The notes: a model not told the origin generated them from the letters alone. Shown: positions 8,693 to 17,076, counted from the stretch's first letter. The stretch is 36,221 nt of DNA from Ureibacillus endophyticus (GCF_003628435.1 NZ_RBZN01000033.1:1-36221), one strand, 5' to 3'. Program-made: numbers and translations.

Positions 8693-8735
8693 AAAAAGAT
8701 AGTTTCTGTTCTATACAGCAACTATCTTTTTTATT
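8693..8735 (+). terminator. Rho-independent terminator of the first BVMO operon
   Basis: AAAAAGATAGT (8693-8703) pairs with ACTATCTTTTT (8721-8731); an inner CTGT/ACAG pair extends the stem, and T-rich sequence follows. The A-run on the other side lets it also serve the convergent methyltransferase gene. The remaining spacer, 8736-8910, shows nothing else. Confidence 0.85.
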
Positions 8736-8910
8736 TTACTAATATATGAAATATAAATTCGAATCTACTTGTATATCTGGAACATTCCCAAGAAAATAAA
8801 AAATTGTATGTCGACACTCCATAATGTGCCAAATATTAATTGAAGTTTAGTAGTATCGCCATTGCTTGGGCTGTATACTGTTAATTTTTACATCCATTGC
8901 ACTCTCATGA

Positions 8911-9615
8911 CTACCCCTTTTGAATTTTTAACATCGTATTCGCATTTAGTTGAAACTCATAAGGTACTTTCACTTCTTCAACGGTACAGCCCTTTTCCAC
9001 TAAATAACGGAGGATTTTATCTAAATGCTCATATTGGTTTCCCTCTAAATCAACTAATGGGAAAATACGTACTTCCCCTTTCGTAACCCGCAATAGCTCA
9101 TTTAATGTTTCAAGATGAAGTTGAACATCCAATCTATCCGCATACATAAATAAAAAATGAGCTGACAGAAGAATATCAAACTCTTCATCTTTAAAAGGTA
9201 AGAGTGGTAAGATAACGGGAACGTATTTTTCGTTGGATTCTCTCATATGATTTGCACAATCATGTAAGGCACGTATACGGTGTTTTCTCAGACCTTCTAT
9301 ATCCTTAAAGTAATCCCATTTATAATTATTTAGAGCTTTTTCCATATGCTCCATGGTGTGCTCAATGTCTTGAAGACCTTTATTTTCTAAATCCTCACTA
9401 GCATGGTAATAAGCAATGTCACATGCGGTGATATCTAAACCTGATTTACTACCTACAGCAGTAAATGAACAAGCACCCGCTGGACAATCTAGTATGTTCT
9501 TTCCTTGTAGCTCTTCCTCTGAAAGTGAGAACATCTTTAAATATTCTTCAAAGGTTCTCCCAATAAAAACAATGCGTTCTAAATCTAACTTTGTACTTTG
9601 CTCTACTTTGCTCAA
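8911..9615 (-). CDS. SAM-dependent methyltransferase-like protein
   Basis: A 234-residue class I methyltransferase-like protein. ILDCPAGACSF near residue 40 is the glycine-containing motif I region, ITACDIAYY supplies the acidic residue after strand 2, and a FDILLSAHFLFMY segment corresponds to motif IV. The start is TTG preceded by GAGGTGA. It stands alone between terminators, convergent with the first BVMO operon. The methyl acceptor is unknown. Confidence 0.72.
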   Translation of the reverse strand: MSKVEQSTKLDLERIVFIGRTFEEYLKMFSLSEEELQGKNILDCPAGACSFTAVGSKSGLDITACDIAYYHASEDLENKGLQDIEHTMEHMEKALNNYKWDYFKDIEGLRKHRIRALHDCANHMRESNEKYVPVILPLLPFKDEEFDILLSAHFLFMYADRLDVQLHLETLNELLRVTKGEVRIFPLVDLEGNQYEHLDKILRYLVEKGCTVEEVKVPYEFQLNANTMLKIQKG

Positions 9616-9682
9616 CTAAACTCACCTCTACTAAAAAATTACATTTATTTTACCATGAAAATATTGGTATTTATAACCCCAT

Positions 9683-9720
9683 TAAAAAAGACTGCACTCT
9701 TAAGAAGAGTACAGCCTTTA
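9683..9720 (-). terminator. Terminator of the second BVMO operon
   Basis: Read on the minus strand, GGCTGTACTCTT pairs with AAGAGTGCAGTC (one mismatch/wobble) and is followed by TTTTTT. It lies a few bases past the stop codon of the alpha/beta-hydrolase, so it closes the minus-strand operon. Confidence 0.85.
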
Positions 9721-9724
9721 AATT

Positions 9725-10681
9725 CTATTTTACTTCTACTTCAATTGTTCGATTCAATCCAAATTTCACCGCATTAATATATTCTTGAACCGCATTGTTT
9801 GCGATGTCTGCGTGTGGATTTAATGTCTCGAAGGCATGGTATCCACCTGCATATAAATGGAAGTCAACATCGACACCAGCTTGTGCCAATTTCGTTACGT
9901 ATTGTAACGTTTCATCACGGAATGGATCCAGTTGGCCAACGCAAGTGTATGTGTACGGTAATCCTTTTAAATCTTCAACCGTTGCTCGAGCTGGCGCCGC
10001 GTGGTAAGGGATATTTTCACTTCCCTTTAAATCACCTAAATACATCGACCAGCCAGCTTCATTTAGACTATAATTCCAAATGAAGTTCCCTGTAATTTCT
10101 TTATTCGAGAAGTTATCATTTAAATCGTTAATCATCGGATATAATGGCATTTGGAAAATGAGGTTTGGACCTTTGCGATCTTTTGCTAACAATGCTAAGG
10201 CTGCCGTTAAGCCCCCACCCGCGCTCGCACCTGCAATACCAATACGATTTGCGTCAATATTTAATGCTTGGCTATTATCAGCAATCCACTTTAATGCACT
10301 ATAGCAATCTTCTAGAGGTGCTGGATATGGATGTTCTGGTGCTAAACGATAGTCAACAGACACTACTGTACAGCCTGCTTCTTTTACGAAACGCTGACAA
10401 AGTCCGTCATCACCCTCTGGTACACCGATTACATATCCCCCACCATGAATCCATAACAAGGCAGGCACTGTTTCTGTTCGTCCTTTTAACTGATAAATTC
10501 GTACGCGTAACGAATTGCCATCTGGACCATTAATGAACTTGTCCTCTACATGGATATCCTCTTCAATCGGTGCTGTTGGTGAATTTGCCATTCCTTCGCG
10601 CACTGCATCAAGGTAATCTAAGTTTAATGGCGGAAATGCATCTAATAAATCTCTTAAATCCGGATGTACACGTTTAATCAT
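9725..10681 (-). CDS. Alpha/beta-hydrolase, HSL-type (GDXG) carboxylesterase
   Basis: A 318-residue esterase of the hormone-sensitive-lipase family. The oxyanion-hole motif HGGG is at 79-82, the nucleophile elbow GASAGG at 151-156 (Ser153), the acid is likely Asp252 in QLDPFRDE, and the base is His282 in GGYHAFE. SVDYRLAPEHPYPAP is also a family hallmark. It is the last gene of a BVMO -> SDR -> hydrolase operon and is well placed to hydrolyse the BVMO's ester or lactone to alcohol plus acid. No signal peptide; cytoplasmic. Confidence 0.9.
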   Translation of the reverse strand: MIKRVHPDLRDLLDAFPPLNLDYLDAVREGMANSPTAPIEEDIHVEDKFINGPDGNSLRVRIYQLKGRTETVPALLWIHGGGYVIGVPEGDDGLCQRFVKEAGCTVVSVDYRLAPEHPYPAPLEDCYSALKWIADNSQALNIDANRIGIAGASAGGGLTAALALLAKDRKGPNLIFQMPLYPMINDLNDNFSNKEITGNFIWNYSLNEAGWSMYLGDLKGSENIPYHAAPARATVEDLKGLPYTYTCVGQLDPFRDETLQYVTKLAQAGVDVDFHLYAGGYHAFETLNPHADIANNAVQEYINAVKFGLNRTIEVEVK

Positions 10682-10743
10682 ATTTATTCCCCCTATGTTA
10701 TCGCTTTCATTTTTTACTCTATTAATCTATTACAGAACTACTA

Positions 10744-11511
10744 TCAATATGCCAACCAACCTGCATCAACTGGAATCACTGCACCATTAATAAAGCTTCC
10801 CTGTTCACTCGCAACTAGTAATATTACATTTGCAACATCCTGTGCTTCTGCTAATTTTGGAGCATTCATTGTGCCTGATCCTACTTTTTGCTGCCCTAAC
10901 TGATGTGGATTTTTAAATACGGTACCCATTTCTGTATTAACCCCACCTGGAGCCAATGCGTTACAACGTATCCCTTGATCCGCATACATAAATGCCGTAT
11001 TTTTCGTCAACCCAATAATGCCATGCTTTGCAGCTGTATAGGCCACGCCTGCAGGGGAACCACCTACCCCCGCTGCAGAAGATAAGTTAATAATCGTACC
11101 ATGTTGCTGTGGTAAAAATGCTTGTACAGCTGCGCGACACATTCTCATCGTGCCGGTTAAATTAATATCAATTACTCTCGACCAATTCTCATCTTGTACG
11201 TCACCTACAGGAGAAAAATTATCCATAAAGCCCGCATTATTCACGACAATATCAACTTTCCCATAGGTTGCTAGAGTTTGCTCAAATACTTGTTCTACAT
11301 CTTCCGCTGACGTAATATCCACTTTAAACGCGATGGCTTCTCCATTATTTGCGTTAATTTCGCTTACGGTTTCTTTTGCTTTTTCTAATTGGATATCTGT
11401 CACAACGACTTTCGCCCCATGCTGCGCAAAAAGTAGTGCTGTTGCTTTGCCAATGCCTTGTGCTGCACCTGTAATAATCGCTACCTTATCTTGAAGTAAC
11501 AAATTACTCAC
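10744..11511 (-). CDS. Short-chain dehydrogenase/reductase
   Basis: A 255-residue classical SDR with TGAAQGIG (14-21), Asp39 (favouring NAD), NNAG (91-94), Ser144/145, Tyr158 and Lys162. It differs clearly from the SDR of the first operon, so it is not a recent local duplicate. It sits 5 nt after the second BVMO gene and is presumably co-translated. The likely role is interconverting the alcohol and ketone around the BVMO step; the exact substrate is unknown. Confidence 0.88.
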   Translation of the reverse strand: MSNLLLQDKVAIITGAAQGIGKATALLFAQHGAKVVVTDIQLEKAKETVSEINANNGEAIAFKVDITSAEDVEQVFEQTLATYGKVDIVVNNAGFMDNFSPVGDVQDENWSRVIDINLTGTMRMCRAAVQAFLPQQHGTIINLSSAAGVGGSPAGVAYTAAKHGIIGLTKNTAFMYADQGIRCNALAPGGVNTEMGTVFKNPHQLGQQKVGSGTMNAPKLAEAQDVANVILLVASEQGSFINGAVIPVDAGWLAY

Positions 11512-11516
11512 ACTCC

Positions 11517-13136
11517 TTAAATTTCCCGTATAGATGAATAAAGTTGGAATTCTTCATAACCTGAAGCCGCAACTGCATCGCATTTTTTCCGGTAATTATC
11601 AAAGCCACCAAGATAAATTAAGAAGCTTCGAGGTTTTCCTTCAATGTTGGCACCGGTATACCATGAGTCTCCTTTTGTATACAGAGTCATCTCTGCAATT
11701 TCACGATTATGTTTGCTCCATGCCTCTTCTGCATCCTTTGAAGGCTCAATTGCATCAATGTTTTGTTTTTCCATATAATTGATACAATCTACAATCCAAT
11801 CAACATGCTGCTCGATGGCAATCGGCATCACGACTAGTACTGAAGGGCTTTCTGGTCCTGTAATCATGAAGAAATTCGGGAAATCTTTCGTAGCTAAACC
11901 TAGGAATGTTCGAACTTTCCCGCCGTTTTCCCATTTTTCATTTAACGACACGCCATTTCGTCCTTTAATGTCCATACGTAATAAAGGACCAGTCATACCA
12001 TCATAGCCTGTTGCAAAGATAAGGACATCCAATTCAATCTCTTCTGTCGTTGTTTTAATACCCTTTGCTGAAATTTTTTCAATTGGAGTTTTCCGTAAAT
12101 TCACTAAGCGTACGTTCGGGCGATTGTACGTTTCATAATAGTCCGTCCCTAATGTTAGACGTTTTACCCCATACATGTAATTTGGTGTCAATGCTTCTGC
12201 TGTTACTGGGTCTTTCACTATATTTTTTATTTTTTTACGAATAAACTCTGACACATACTCATTTGCTTGTTCATTGACCATTAAATCATAATAAGTGGTC
12301 GTCATTTGGAACCCACCGATTTTCCAAGCTTCTTCAAATACGGCTTCACGCTCTTCTGCCGTATCTTCAAGGGCTGATTTATTACGAGGTATTATTGCAC
12401 TGCCAGATGGAGAATAGTGTAAGAGTTTTCGAGTTTCTTCAAATTTTTCTTTCGATTCGTTAATAAATTCCTGCGTATAATCATAATTGTTTGCAGGTAA
12501 AACGTATTGTGCAGTACGTTGGAACACCGTTAATTGTGAAGCAACCTTCGCTACCTCAGGAATAGTTTGTACACCGCTTGATCCTGTCCCAATAACACCC
12601 ACTCGTTTGTTCGTTAGGTCGACACCTTCTCTCGGCCATTTTCCAGTATGATACGCTTCCCCTTCAAATTGATCGAAGCCTTCAATTTTTGGTATATTCG
12701 TTGCCGACAAACAGCCCACTGCGGAAATAAAATATTTCGCCTTTACGATTTCTCCATTTTTTAGTTGGACATTCCAAATGTTATGTTCTTCATCAAAGGT
12801 TGCTCCTAAAACTTGCGTATTAAATTGGATATCTTTTCTTAAATCTAATTCGTCTGCTACAAAATTTAAGTAATTTAATATTTCTTCTTGTTTTGGGTAT
12901 TTGGAAGTCCAATTCCACTTTTTATATAACTCTTCGGAAAAAGTATAACAATAATAGATGCTATCAATATCACACTTAGCACCCGGGTATAAATTCCAGT
13001 ACCATACACCCCCAACATCTGTACCTGCCTCATAGACAACTGCATTTAAGTTCGATTCGCGAAGCTTATGAAGCATATAAAGACCTGCAAATCCTGCACC
13101 AACAACCACTGCATCGACATATTTTTGATTTTGCAT
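11517..13136 (-). CDS. Second flavin-dependent Baeyer-Villiger monooxygenase
   Basis: A 539-residue type I BVMO. GAGFAG is at 13-18, the fingerprint FEGEAYHTGKWP at 157-168, GTGSSG at 183-188, and the IFATGYDGMTG segment is present. It shares the whole architecture with the BVMO at 7027-8643, but many stretches differ, so the two probably act on different ketones. It is the first gene of a three-gene minus-strand operon. The start ATG at 13136 is preceded by AAGGGGGGA. A LuxR-type regulator diverges from its promoter. Confidence 0.93.
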   Translation of the reverse strand: MQNQKYVDAVVVGAGFAGLYMLHKLRESNLNAVVYEAGTDVGGVWYWNLYPGAKCDIDSIYYCYTFSEELYKKWNWTSKYPKQEEILNYLNFVADELDLRKDIQFNTQVLGATFDEEHNIWNVQLKNGEIVKAKYFISAVGCLSATNIPKIEGFDQFEGEAYHTGKWPREGVDLTNKRVGVIGTGSSGVQTIPEVAKVASQLTVFQRTAQYVLPANNYDYTQEFINESKEKFEETRKLLHYSPSGSAIIPRNKSALEDTAEEREAVFEEAWKIGGFQMTTTYYDLMVNEQANEYVSEFIRKKIKNIVKDPVTAEALTPNYMYGVKRLTLGTDYYETYNRPNVRLVNLRKTPIEKISAKGIKTTTEEIELDVLIFATGYDGMTGPLLRMDIKGRNGVSLNEKWENGGKVRTFLGLATKDFPNFFMITGPESPSVLVVMPIAIEQHVDWIVDCINYMEKQNIDAIEPSKDAEEAWSKHNREIAEMTLYTKGDSWYTGANIEGKPRSFLIYLGGFDNYRKKCDAVAASGYEEFQLYSSIREI

Positions 13137-13165
13137 ACTAGTCCCCCCTTATCGAGTACAACTTC

Positions 13166-13221
13166 ATTATATTGAATATTGCAAATATTGAATATTCACC
13201 TAAATTAAGGTAATCTATACT
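13166..13221. promoter_or_regulatory. Divergent promoter region with a 12-bp direct repeat
   Basis: ATATTGAATATT occurs perfectly at 13169-13180 and 13185-13196, with a 16-bp period. The first copy overlaps a minus-strand TATAAT -10 (13166-13171) for the BVMO operon, and the second covers its weak -35 region. On the plus strand, TTGAAT (13188-13193) with TAATCT (13211-13216), or TATACT (13216-13221), could serve the LuxR gene. The repeat is a good candidate operator for the adjacent regulator. Confidence 0.5.
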
Positions 13222-13239
13222 CAATAAGGGGGAATCTTT

Positions 13240-13935
13240 CTGCAACTATCTACTACCTTTTCAAAATCTTTTTTATCGTTACGTACCATTCAGTCACATG
13301 AGGAGTTATTTGTAAAAATACTAGATTTATATTTGCATAGTTTTCCCGTCAAAAATGGTCTATTACTTCGTTATTCTCCAATGGGCCATATTGGACAAGG
13401 CATTATCTCCATCAACATAGATGAAGGCTACAAATTTATTACGCATTATGTGGAAGATCTTCGCAACGTGCCGATTATTATGCAGGCTTTACAAGAACGC
13501 CGCGCACAATATGTAAAGGGGATCGACTATTTAACATCCATGCCGAGTAGATATGTCTCGAGGGAAGGGTCAGAACAATTCATTGTCGTGCCAATTTTTC
13601 ATGGTAATGTGTCCATTGGCTATATTTGCGGAGATGAGTTTGAAGAAAATTTCCAAATGTCCAGCACTCTATTGGAAACGTTTACATCATTCGGTCGATT
13701 AACGGGCGAACTCTTTATGGCGAAAAATCAAGGGGATAACATTTGTCCATTAAGTAAACGTGAACTAGAGGTCATGCAGCATGTTGCCTTAGGAGAAAGT
13801 ACTAAAGAAATAGCTGCTGCCATTCAAATCAGTGATTTAACGGTCAATCAGTATATTAAATCAGCCATAAAAAAATTGAATGCGCAAAATCGAGTCGAAG
13901 CCATCGTAAAGCTTTGTAAGTTGGGGTTGATTTAA
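13240..13935 (+). CDS. LuxR-family (GAF-like sensor + HTH) regulator, probable CTG start
   Basis: The C-terminal ~60 residues are a LuxR-type HTH (CPLSKRELEVMQ…STKEIAAAIQISDLTVNQYIKSAIKKL), here 231 residues in total. The N-terminal ~150 residues look like a small-ligand GAF-type domain. The first ATG/GTG/TTG in frame is a TTG at 13333 with no RBS. The frame is open back to 13228 and the extra codons read as ordinary protein. A strong GGGGG RBS at 13228-13232 lies seven bases before CTG 13240. I therefore infer a CTG start; ATC 13234 or the TTG 13333 are alternatives. It diverges from the BVMO operon and probably regulates it, perhaps sensing a ketone or ester. Confidence 0.75.
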   Translation: MQLSTTFSKSFLSLRTIQSHEELFVKILDLYLHSFPVKNGLLLRYSPMGHIGQGIISINIDEGYKFITHYVEDLRNVPIIMQALQERRAQYVKGIDYLTSMPSRYVSREGSEQFIVVPIFHGNVSIGYICGDEFEENFQMSSTLLETFTSFGRLTGELFMAKNQGDNICPLSKRELEVMQHVALGESTKEIAAAIQISDLTVNQYIKSAIKKLNAQNRVEAIVKLCKLGLI

Positions 13936-13942
13936 TATAACG

Positions 13943-13981
13943 AAAAAAGTGGGAATTGACCTGTACCAATTTCCACTTTTT
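13943..13981. terminator. Bidirectional terminator
   Basis: AAAAAAGTGGGAATTG pairs with CAATTTCCACTTTTT (one G-U) around an 8-nt loop. T-runs on both strands serve the convergent LuxR and membrane-protein genes. Confidence 0.88.
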
Positions 13982-14001
13982 CATAGTTAAAAACTTGTTT
14001 A

Positions 14002-14454
14002 TTAAAATGGTTTTAATGACATTAACATAATCATTACTACGGCAATAATACTTGAAATGTTTAATGCTGAATTTGATTTTTTATTTAAAGCTAAAACAGA
14101 GTCTGGAATTATATCTGTTTTTGCTGCTTCTAATAAAGCATTTGATTGTTTCATCGCTTTAGCAGAAACGCCAATAACAAAAATTTGAGCAACAAAGTAT
14201 AGGATAATAGATGTGATATACCATGCTTGTGTGAATAAATATGTATTTAAAGCACCCATGATAAGACCTGTTACTAATAGTGTAAGACTACCGATTTTCA
14301 CCGGTTTTTCGATTTTCTCCATTAATAAATGCATTAACATTAATTGTTCTCTATTTTTCGCGATTTTGCTGATAATCGGAAAGGCAAAAGCAGGACCCAT
14401 CCCAACTACTGCTGCAATTACATGAATTACAACTATAAGACCATATAAAGACAT
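14002..14454 (-). CDS. Small integral membrane protein (DUF2269-like)
   Basis: A 150-residue protein with four predicted membrane helices: residues ~5-25, ~52-70, ~76-96 and ~128-146. An N-terminal VIHVIAAVVGMGPAFAFPI segment resembles DUF2269 membrane proteins. Function is unknown. It is monocistronic, between the LuxR terminator and its own promoter region. The RBS is AGGGAGGAAG. Confidence 0.7.
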   Translation of the reverse strand: MSLYGLIVVIHVIAAVVGMGPAFAFPIISKIAKNREQLMLMHLLMEKIEKPVKIGSLTLLVTGLIMGALNTYLFTQAWYITSIILYFVAQIFVIGVSAKAMKQSNALLEAAKTDIIPDSVLALNKKSNSALNISSIIAVVMIMLMSLKPF

Positions 14455-14567
14455 TTTCTTCCTCCCTAATGAATATATTTACAGAAAACTATTATACTAC
14501 TAAAATAACTATATTTTTAATAAAAAATTATAGTAATATTTTACAATAGATTTTGGAAGGATTACTA

Positions 14568-14696
14568 ATGAATCATATTTGCATTCGTAAGCGTATATTA
14601 AATGGGACCTACCCTTTATGCATTATTCAAAACATTGCTATACCTACTAGTTTGGAAAAAGAAATAAATTATATTGATAGAAAATTAGCTAGCTAA
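14568..14696 (+). CDS. Small ORF, 42 residues
   Basis: ATG 14568 is preceded by GGAAGG at seven bases and the frame runs 42 codons to TAA. The product is basic at the N-terminus (MNHICIRKRILNGTYP) and ends in a charged helix-like stretch. No family is recognised. It is convergent with another small ORF 8 bp away. The RBS and spacing support it; real expression is uncertain. Confidence 0.4.
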   Translation: MNHICIRKRILNGTYPLCIIQNIAIPTSLEKEINYIDRKLAS

Positions 14697-14704
14697 AGTT
14701 CTTT

Positions 14705-14818
14705 TCACGGCTTAATTTTTCCTGGGAAAAAGTAAAAGTAAATTTCTTTAAAAATAAAGAGCCCTATAATTATACCAATTGAGATTAATAGACCTCTTCC
14801 TATGTTCTCACTTTCCAC
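14705..14818 (-). CDS. Small single-pass membrane protein, 37 residues
   Basis: A GTG at 14818 has a strong GGGAGGA RBS six bases upstream on the minus strand. It encodes a 37-residue protein: a short polar N-terminus (MESENIGRG), one hydrophobic helix (LLISIGIIIGLFIF) and a KEIYFYFFPGKIKP tail. It is a plausible small membrane protein of unknown function, facing the 42-residue ORF. Confidence 0.5.
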   Translation of the reverse strand: MESENIGRGLLISIGIIIGLFIFKEIYFYFFPGKIKP

Positions 14819-14900
14819 TATGATTCCTCCCATATTTTTACTCTACAACTATCAACGTATCCTCTCATAATTGGTTGCAGAATTTGGAAGTTCATATATT

Positions 14901-14938
14901 TAAAAATAACGCACCCACGATTAAGTGAATGCGTGCAA
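14901..14938 (-). terminator. Terminator of the lipoprotein gene
   Basis: On the minus strand CGCATTCAC pairs with GTGGGTGCG (two G-U) around TTAATC, then TTATTTTTA follows. It lies about 25 bp past the lipoprotein stop codon. Confidence 0.7.
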
Positions 14939-14958
14939 ATAAATCATGCATATAAAAC

Positions 14959-15762
14959 CTACATTCTATAGTACCCTAAATGGTAAATAGTTTCCCCATT
15001 TTGACGTTTTATGAAAATAATGTTTTTGGTTTCAACTTTATTCATAATATCTCCGTCTTTGGAGTCAAAGATGGAAGTCCAAAATGAGTCTGCACCAGAA
15101 CCTTTAGCATTCATTTTTTCTACATAGGTTTGAATAGCTTCATCATCAAATTGAACAGAATAGGTGATTTCAACTTCAAATTGAAAATACTTAGATAGTT
15201 CTTGAAGATCGATGCCATTAATTTTTTTCACATCAAATTGAAAATCCATGTCTGCCACTTCAAAAAGATCTTCATACTCTCTATCACTTGTCACAAAATC
15301 TTTTCCACTAAAATATCTCAAAACATGTTCTTTGTCTTCGTTTTTTAAACCAATCGCAAGTTCATTCAAATATTGTTGAGTTTGTTCTTGTGCATCTCTT
15401 ACTTCTTCTACTGCCATGACCATAATATCTATTGGATAATCAGAAATAGTTCTATAGGTTGCTTGATAATCCAAAAGGTCGATGAATGCCTCATTTACAT
15501 CGCCCAAATCTATTTCACGTTGATTAAAATAATCTTCAACATAAAAATTTTTCACATCATCACTAAGCGTTTGCCACATTTCCGCTGTGACATTTTCAAA
15601 ATCATCTAAATCTGAAGGTATTTCTTCTGTGAAGTCTTCCATTTCTTGTTGGTCTACGGTTGTTTCTTCTACTGTCTTATCTTCATAATTTGCCTCTTCC
15701 TCTGAACATGCTGTTAGTAATGAAACTACCAATGTTAAGAGGATAAATACTAGTTTTTTCAA
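14959..15762 (-). CDS. Acidic lipoprotein of unknown function
   Basis: 267 residues. The N-terminus MKKLVFILLTLVVSLLTAC is a Sec/SPII lipoprotein signal with lipobox LTAC, so Cys19 should be lipidated and the protein held outside the membrane. A low-complexity Glu/Asp/Thr-rich linker follows (about residues 20-60), then a soluble domain without a family I recognise. Monocistronic. The 256-bp spacer upstream (15763-16018) shows no gene. Confidence 0.75.
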   Translation of the reverse strand: MKKLVFILLTLVVSLLTACSEEEANYEDKTVEETTVDQQEMEDFTEEIPSDLDDFENVTAEMWQTLSDDVKNFYVEDYFNQREIDLGDVNEAFIDLLDYQATYRTISDYPIDIMVMAVEEVRDAQEQTQQYLNELAIGLKNEDKEHVLRYFSGKDFVTSDREYEDLFEVADMDFQFDVKKINGIDLQELSKYFQFEVEITYSVQFDDEAIQTYVEKMNAKGSGADSFWTSIFDSKDGDIMNKVETKNIIFIKRQNGETIYHLGYYRM

Positions 15763-16018
15763 ATATACTTGCCCCTTCCTATAACAAAACTAGTATTATT
15801 GTGACATAATTTCATCTGTAAATAAATATCAATACAGTAATTTTTATCTACATTACAGTAAAAACCTAAAATTAACGACCTACAGCATATTAGATGGCAG
15901 TTGAAAATAATCTAGTACCTTCTTTCAGCACTTGAATTTTACGTGTGATACTCTATGTTAATATAGTTCTTTAAAATTAATGGACTCGACTACAATCTAC
16001 ATTCAGCTCTAAATATAT

Positions 16019-16756
16019 TTAAAAATTTATCCCATCACTAAACACATATGGCTCTCGCTCATTCTTCACCATTTCCCCGCTCACCTTTTCATTTAGGTAT
16101 GATTCGAATTTAGTCCCGAAAAGTGTTTCAGGGCGTAGATACTTATTCATGTTCTCGTCGTGTAGCCATGTGCTTACTTTCTTGTCGATAACCGTTTTGA
16201 AGTCTGCTTCTGTAAAGCCTTCGTTGAACCTTGCTTTGATATGCTTCTGTGTTGTTTTTGTGGTATACCGATAATTAGTATTTGCTTGTTTATTTAGGTA
16301 GTCGATGATTTCCTTGAATGGAATGGCGAACTCGACAATATCTTTACTATCAGTATTTAGTAATTCAGTATTTAGTTTAAAGTCAGTATTTAGTAGCGCT
16401 TCATTCTGTTGGTTTATCGTATGTGAATTGATGTTGCTTACATTGACGTTTTGTGAAAGTAAATTTTGGGGTACTTCATAGACAATTGTCTCCCATTTTA
16501 CGATTTGATGATTTTCATAGACAGGGAATCTTTCGAGATAACCAAATTTCTTCAGCTCGTTAAACCCCGAACGGAATGACCTTTCACCGTCTGACCCATG
16601 TTTCATTAATTCCTCTACGTAAAAAACCCAATTATCTGGCATGGACAGCATATAGGCAAGGATTCCTTTTGCCTTCCAACTCAATCTTGCGTCGTTCAGT
16701 AACCCTCGATCTAATACCACGTAATTTTCTTTTTTTTCAACTCGAATAATTGCCAT
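16019..16756 (-). CDS. Phage-type replisome organizer / replication protein
   Basis: 245 residues from ATG 16756, preferred to the GTG nine bases upstream because GGAGAGG is then spaced correctly. The N-terminal ~95 residues look like the winged-helix DNA-binding domain of phage replication initiators (LSWKAKGILAYMLSMPDNW…). The C-terminal ~75 residues fit the conserved phage C-terminal domain (TIGR02220-like): IIDYLNKQANTNYRYTT and KYLRPETLFGTKFESYLN. Such proteins bind the phage origin and help load the helicase. The linker holds a repeated LNTD/LNTE peptide encoded by three exact 12-bp repeats. No other clear prophage genes adjoin, so it is a lone phage-derived gene or island remnant. Confidence 0.82.
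   Translation of the reverse strand: MAIIRVEKKENYVVLDRGLLNDARLSWKAKGILAYMLSMPDNWVFYVEELMKHGSDGERSFRSGFNELKKFGYLERFPVYENHQIVKWETIVYEVPQNLLSQNVNVSNINSHTINQQNEALLNTDFKLNTELLNTDSKDIVEFAIPFKEIIDYLNKQANTNYRYTTKTTQKHIKARFNEGFTEADFKTVIDKKVSTWLHDENMNKYLRPETLFGTKFESYLNEKVSGEMVKNEREPYVFSDGINF
16350..16394 (-). repeat. Three in-gene iterons
   Basis: TCAGTATTTAGT occurs exactly at 16350-16361, 16365-16376 and 16383-16394. The periods are 15 and 18 bp, both multiples of three, so the repeats also encode the LNTD/E peptide. Replication origins of several phages lie as iterons inside the initiator gene, so this could be the organizer's binding site. Confidence 0.65.
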
Positions 16757-16849
16757 GTGCTCCACCTCTCCAATTTTTTTATACTAGCTATTTTCTATAT
16801 ATCTTTTTAATCAAAATTAAGAGACATGGAGTTTTTAATTTTTATAAAA

Positions 16850-16880
16850 TAAAAAAGCTACGCTAATTTGAAGCGTAACT
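16850..16880 (-). terminator. Terminator of the 59-residue gene
   Basis: On the minus strand TACGCT pairs with AGCGTA around a 7-nt loop, followed by GCTTTTTTATTTTAT. It lies just past the stop at 16897. Confidence 0.7.
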
Positions 16881-16896
16881 AAATTATATAAGGATA

Positions 16897-17076
16897 CTAT
16901 TCACATTTATTTGGACAATTGATTTCGAGATATCGAGCGATAATTTTTCCTAAAGGTTGGTCAAAACTCTCTTCTATATCAACTTTAATTAATACTTCTC
17001 CGTCTCCACATTCACAGAGTCGTTTTGCTTCAATAATACTCGTTCTTGTATGCCATTTCCCCCAATCATTCCCCAT
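16897..17076 (-). CDS. Small cysteine-containing protein
   Basis: A 59-residue protein from ATG 17076 (AGGGGGAG just upstream). It carries a CECGDG segment in the middle and ends …INCPNKCE, so four cysteines in two CxC/CxxxC pairs could bind a metal. No family recognised. It sits between the nuclease-like gene and the phage replication gene on the same strand. Confidence 0.5.
   Translation of the reverse strand: MGNDWGKWHTRTSIIEAKRLCECGDGEVLIKVDIEESFDQPLGKIIARYLEINCPNKCE

Noticed and set aside
9795-10533. Several plus-strand open frames over the esterase gene
   Set aside because: They are antisense to a clearly recognised alpha/beta-hydrolase, lack RBSs and show no family motifs.
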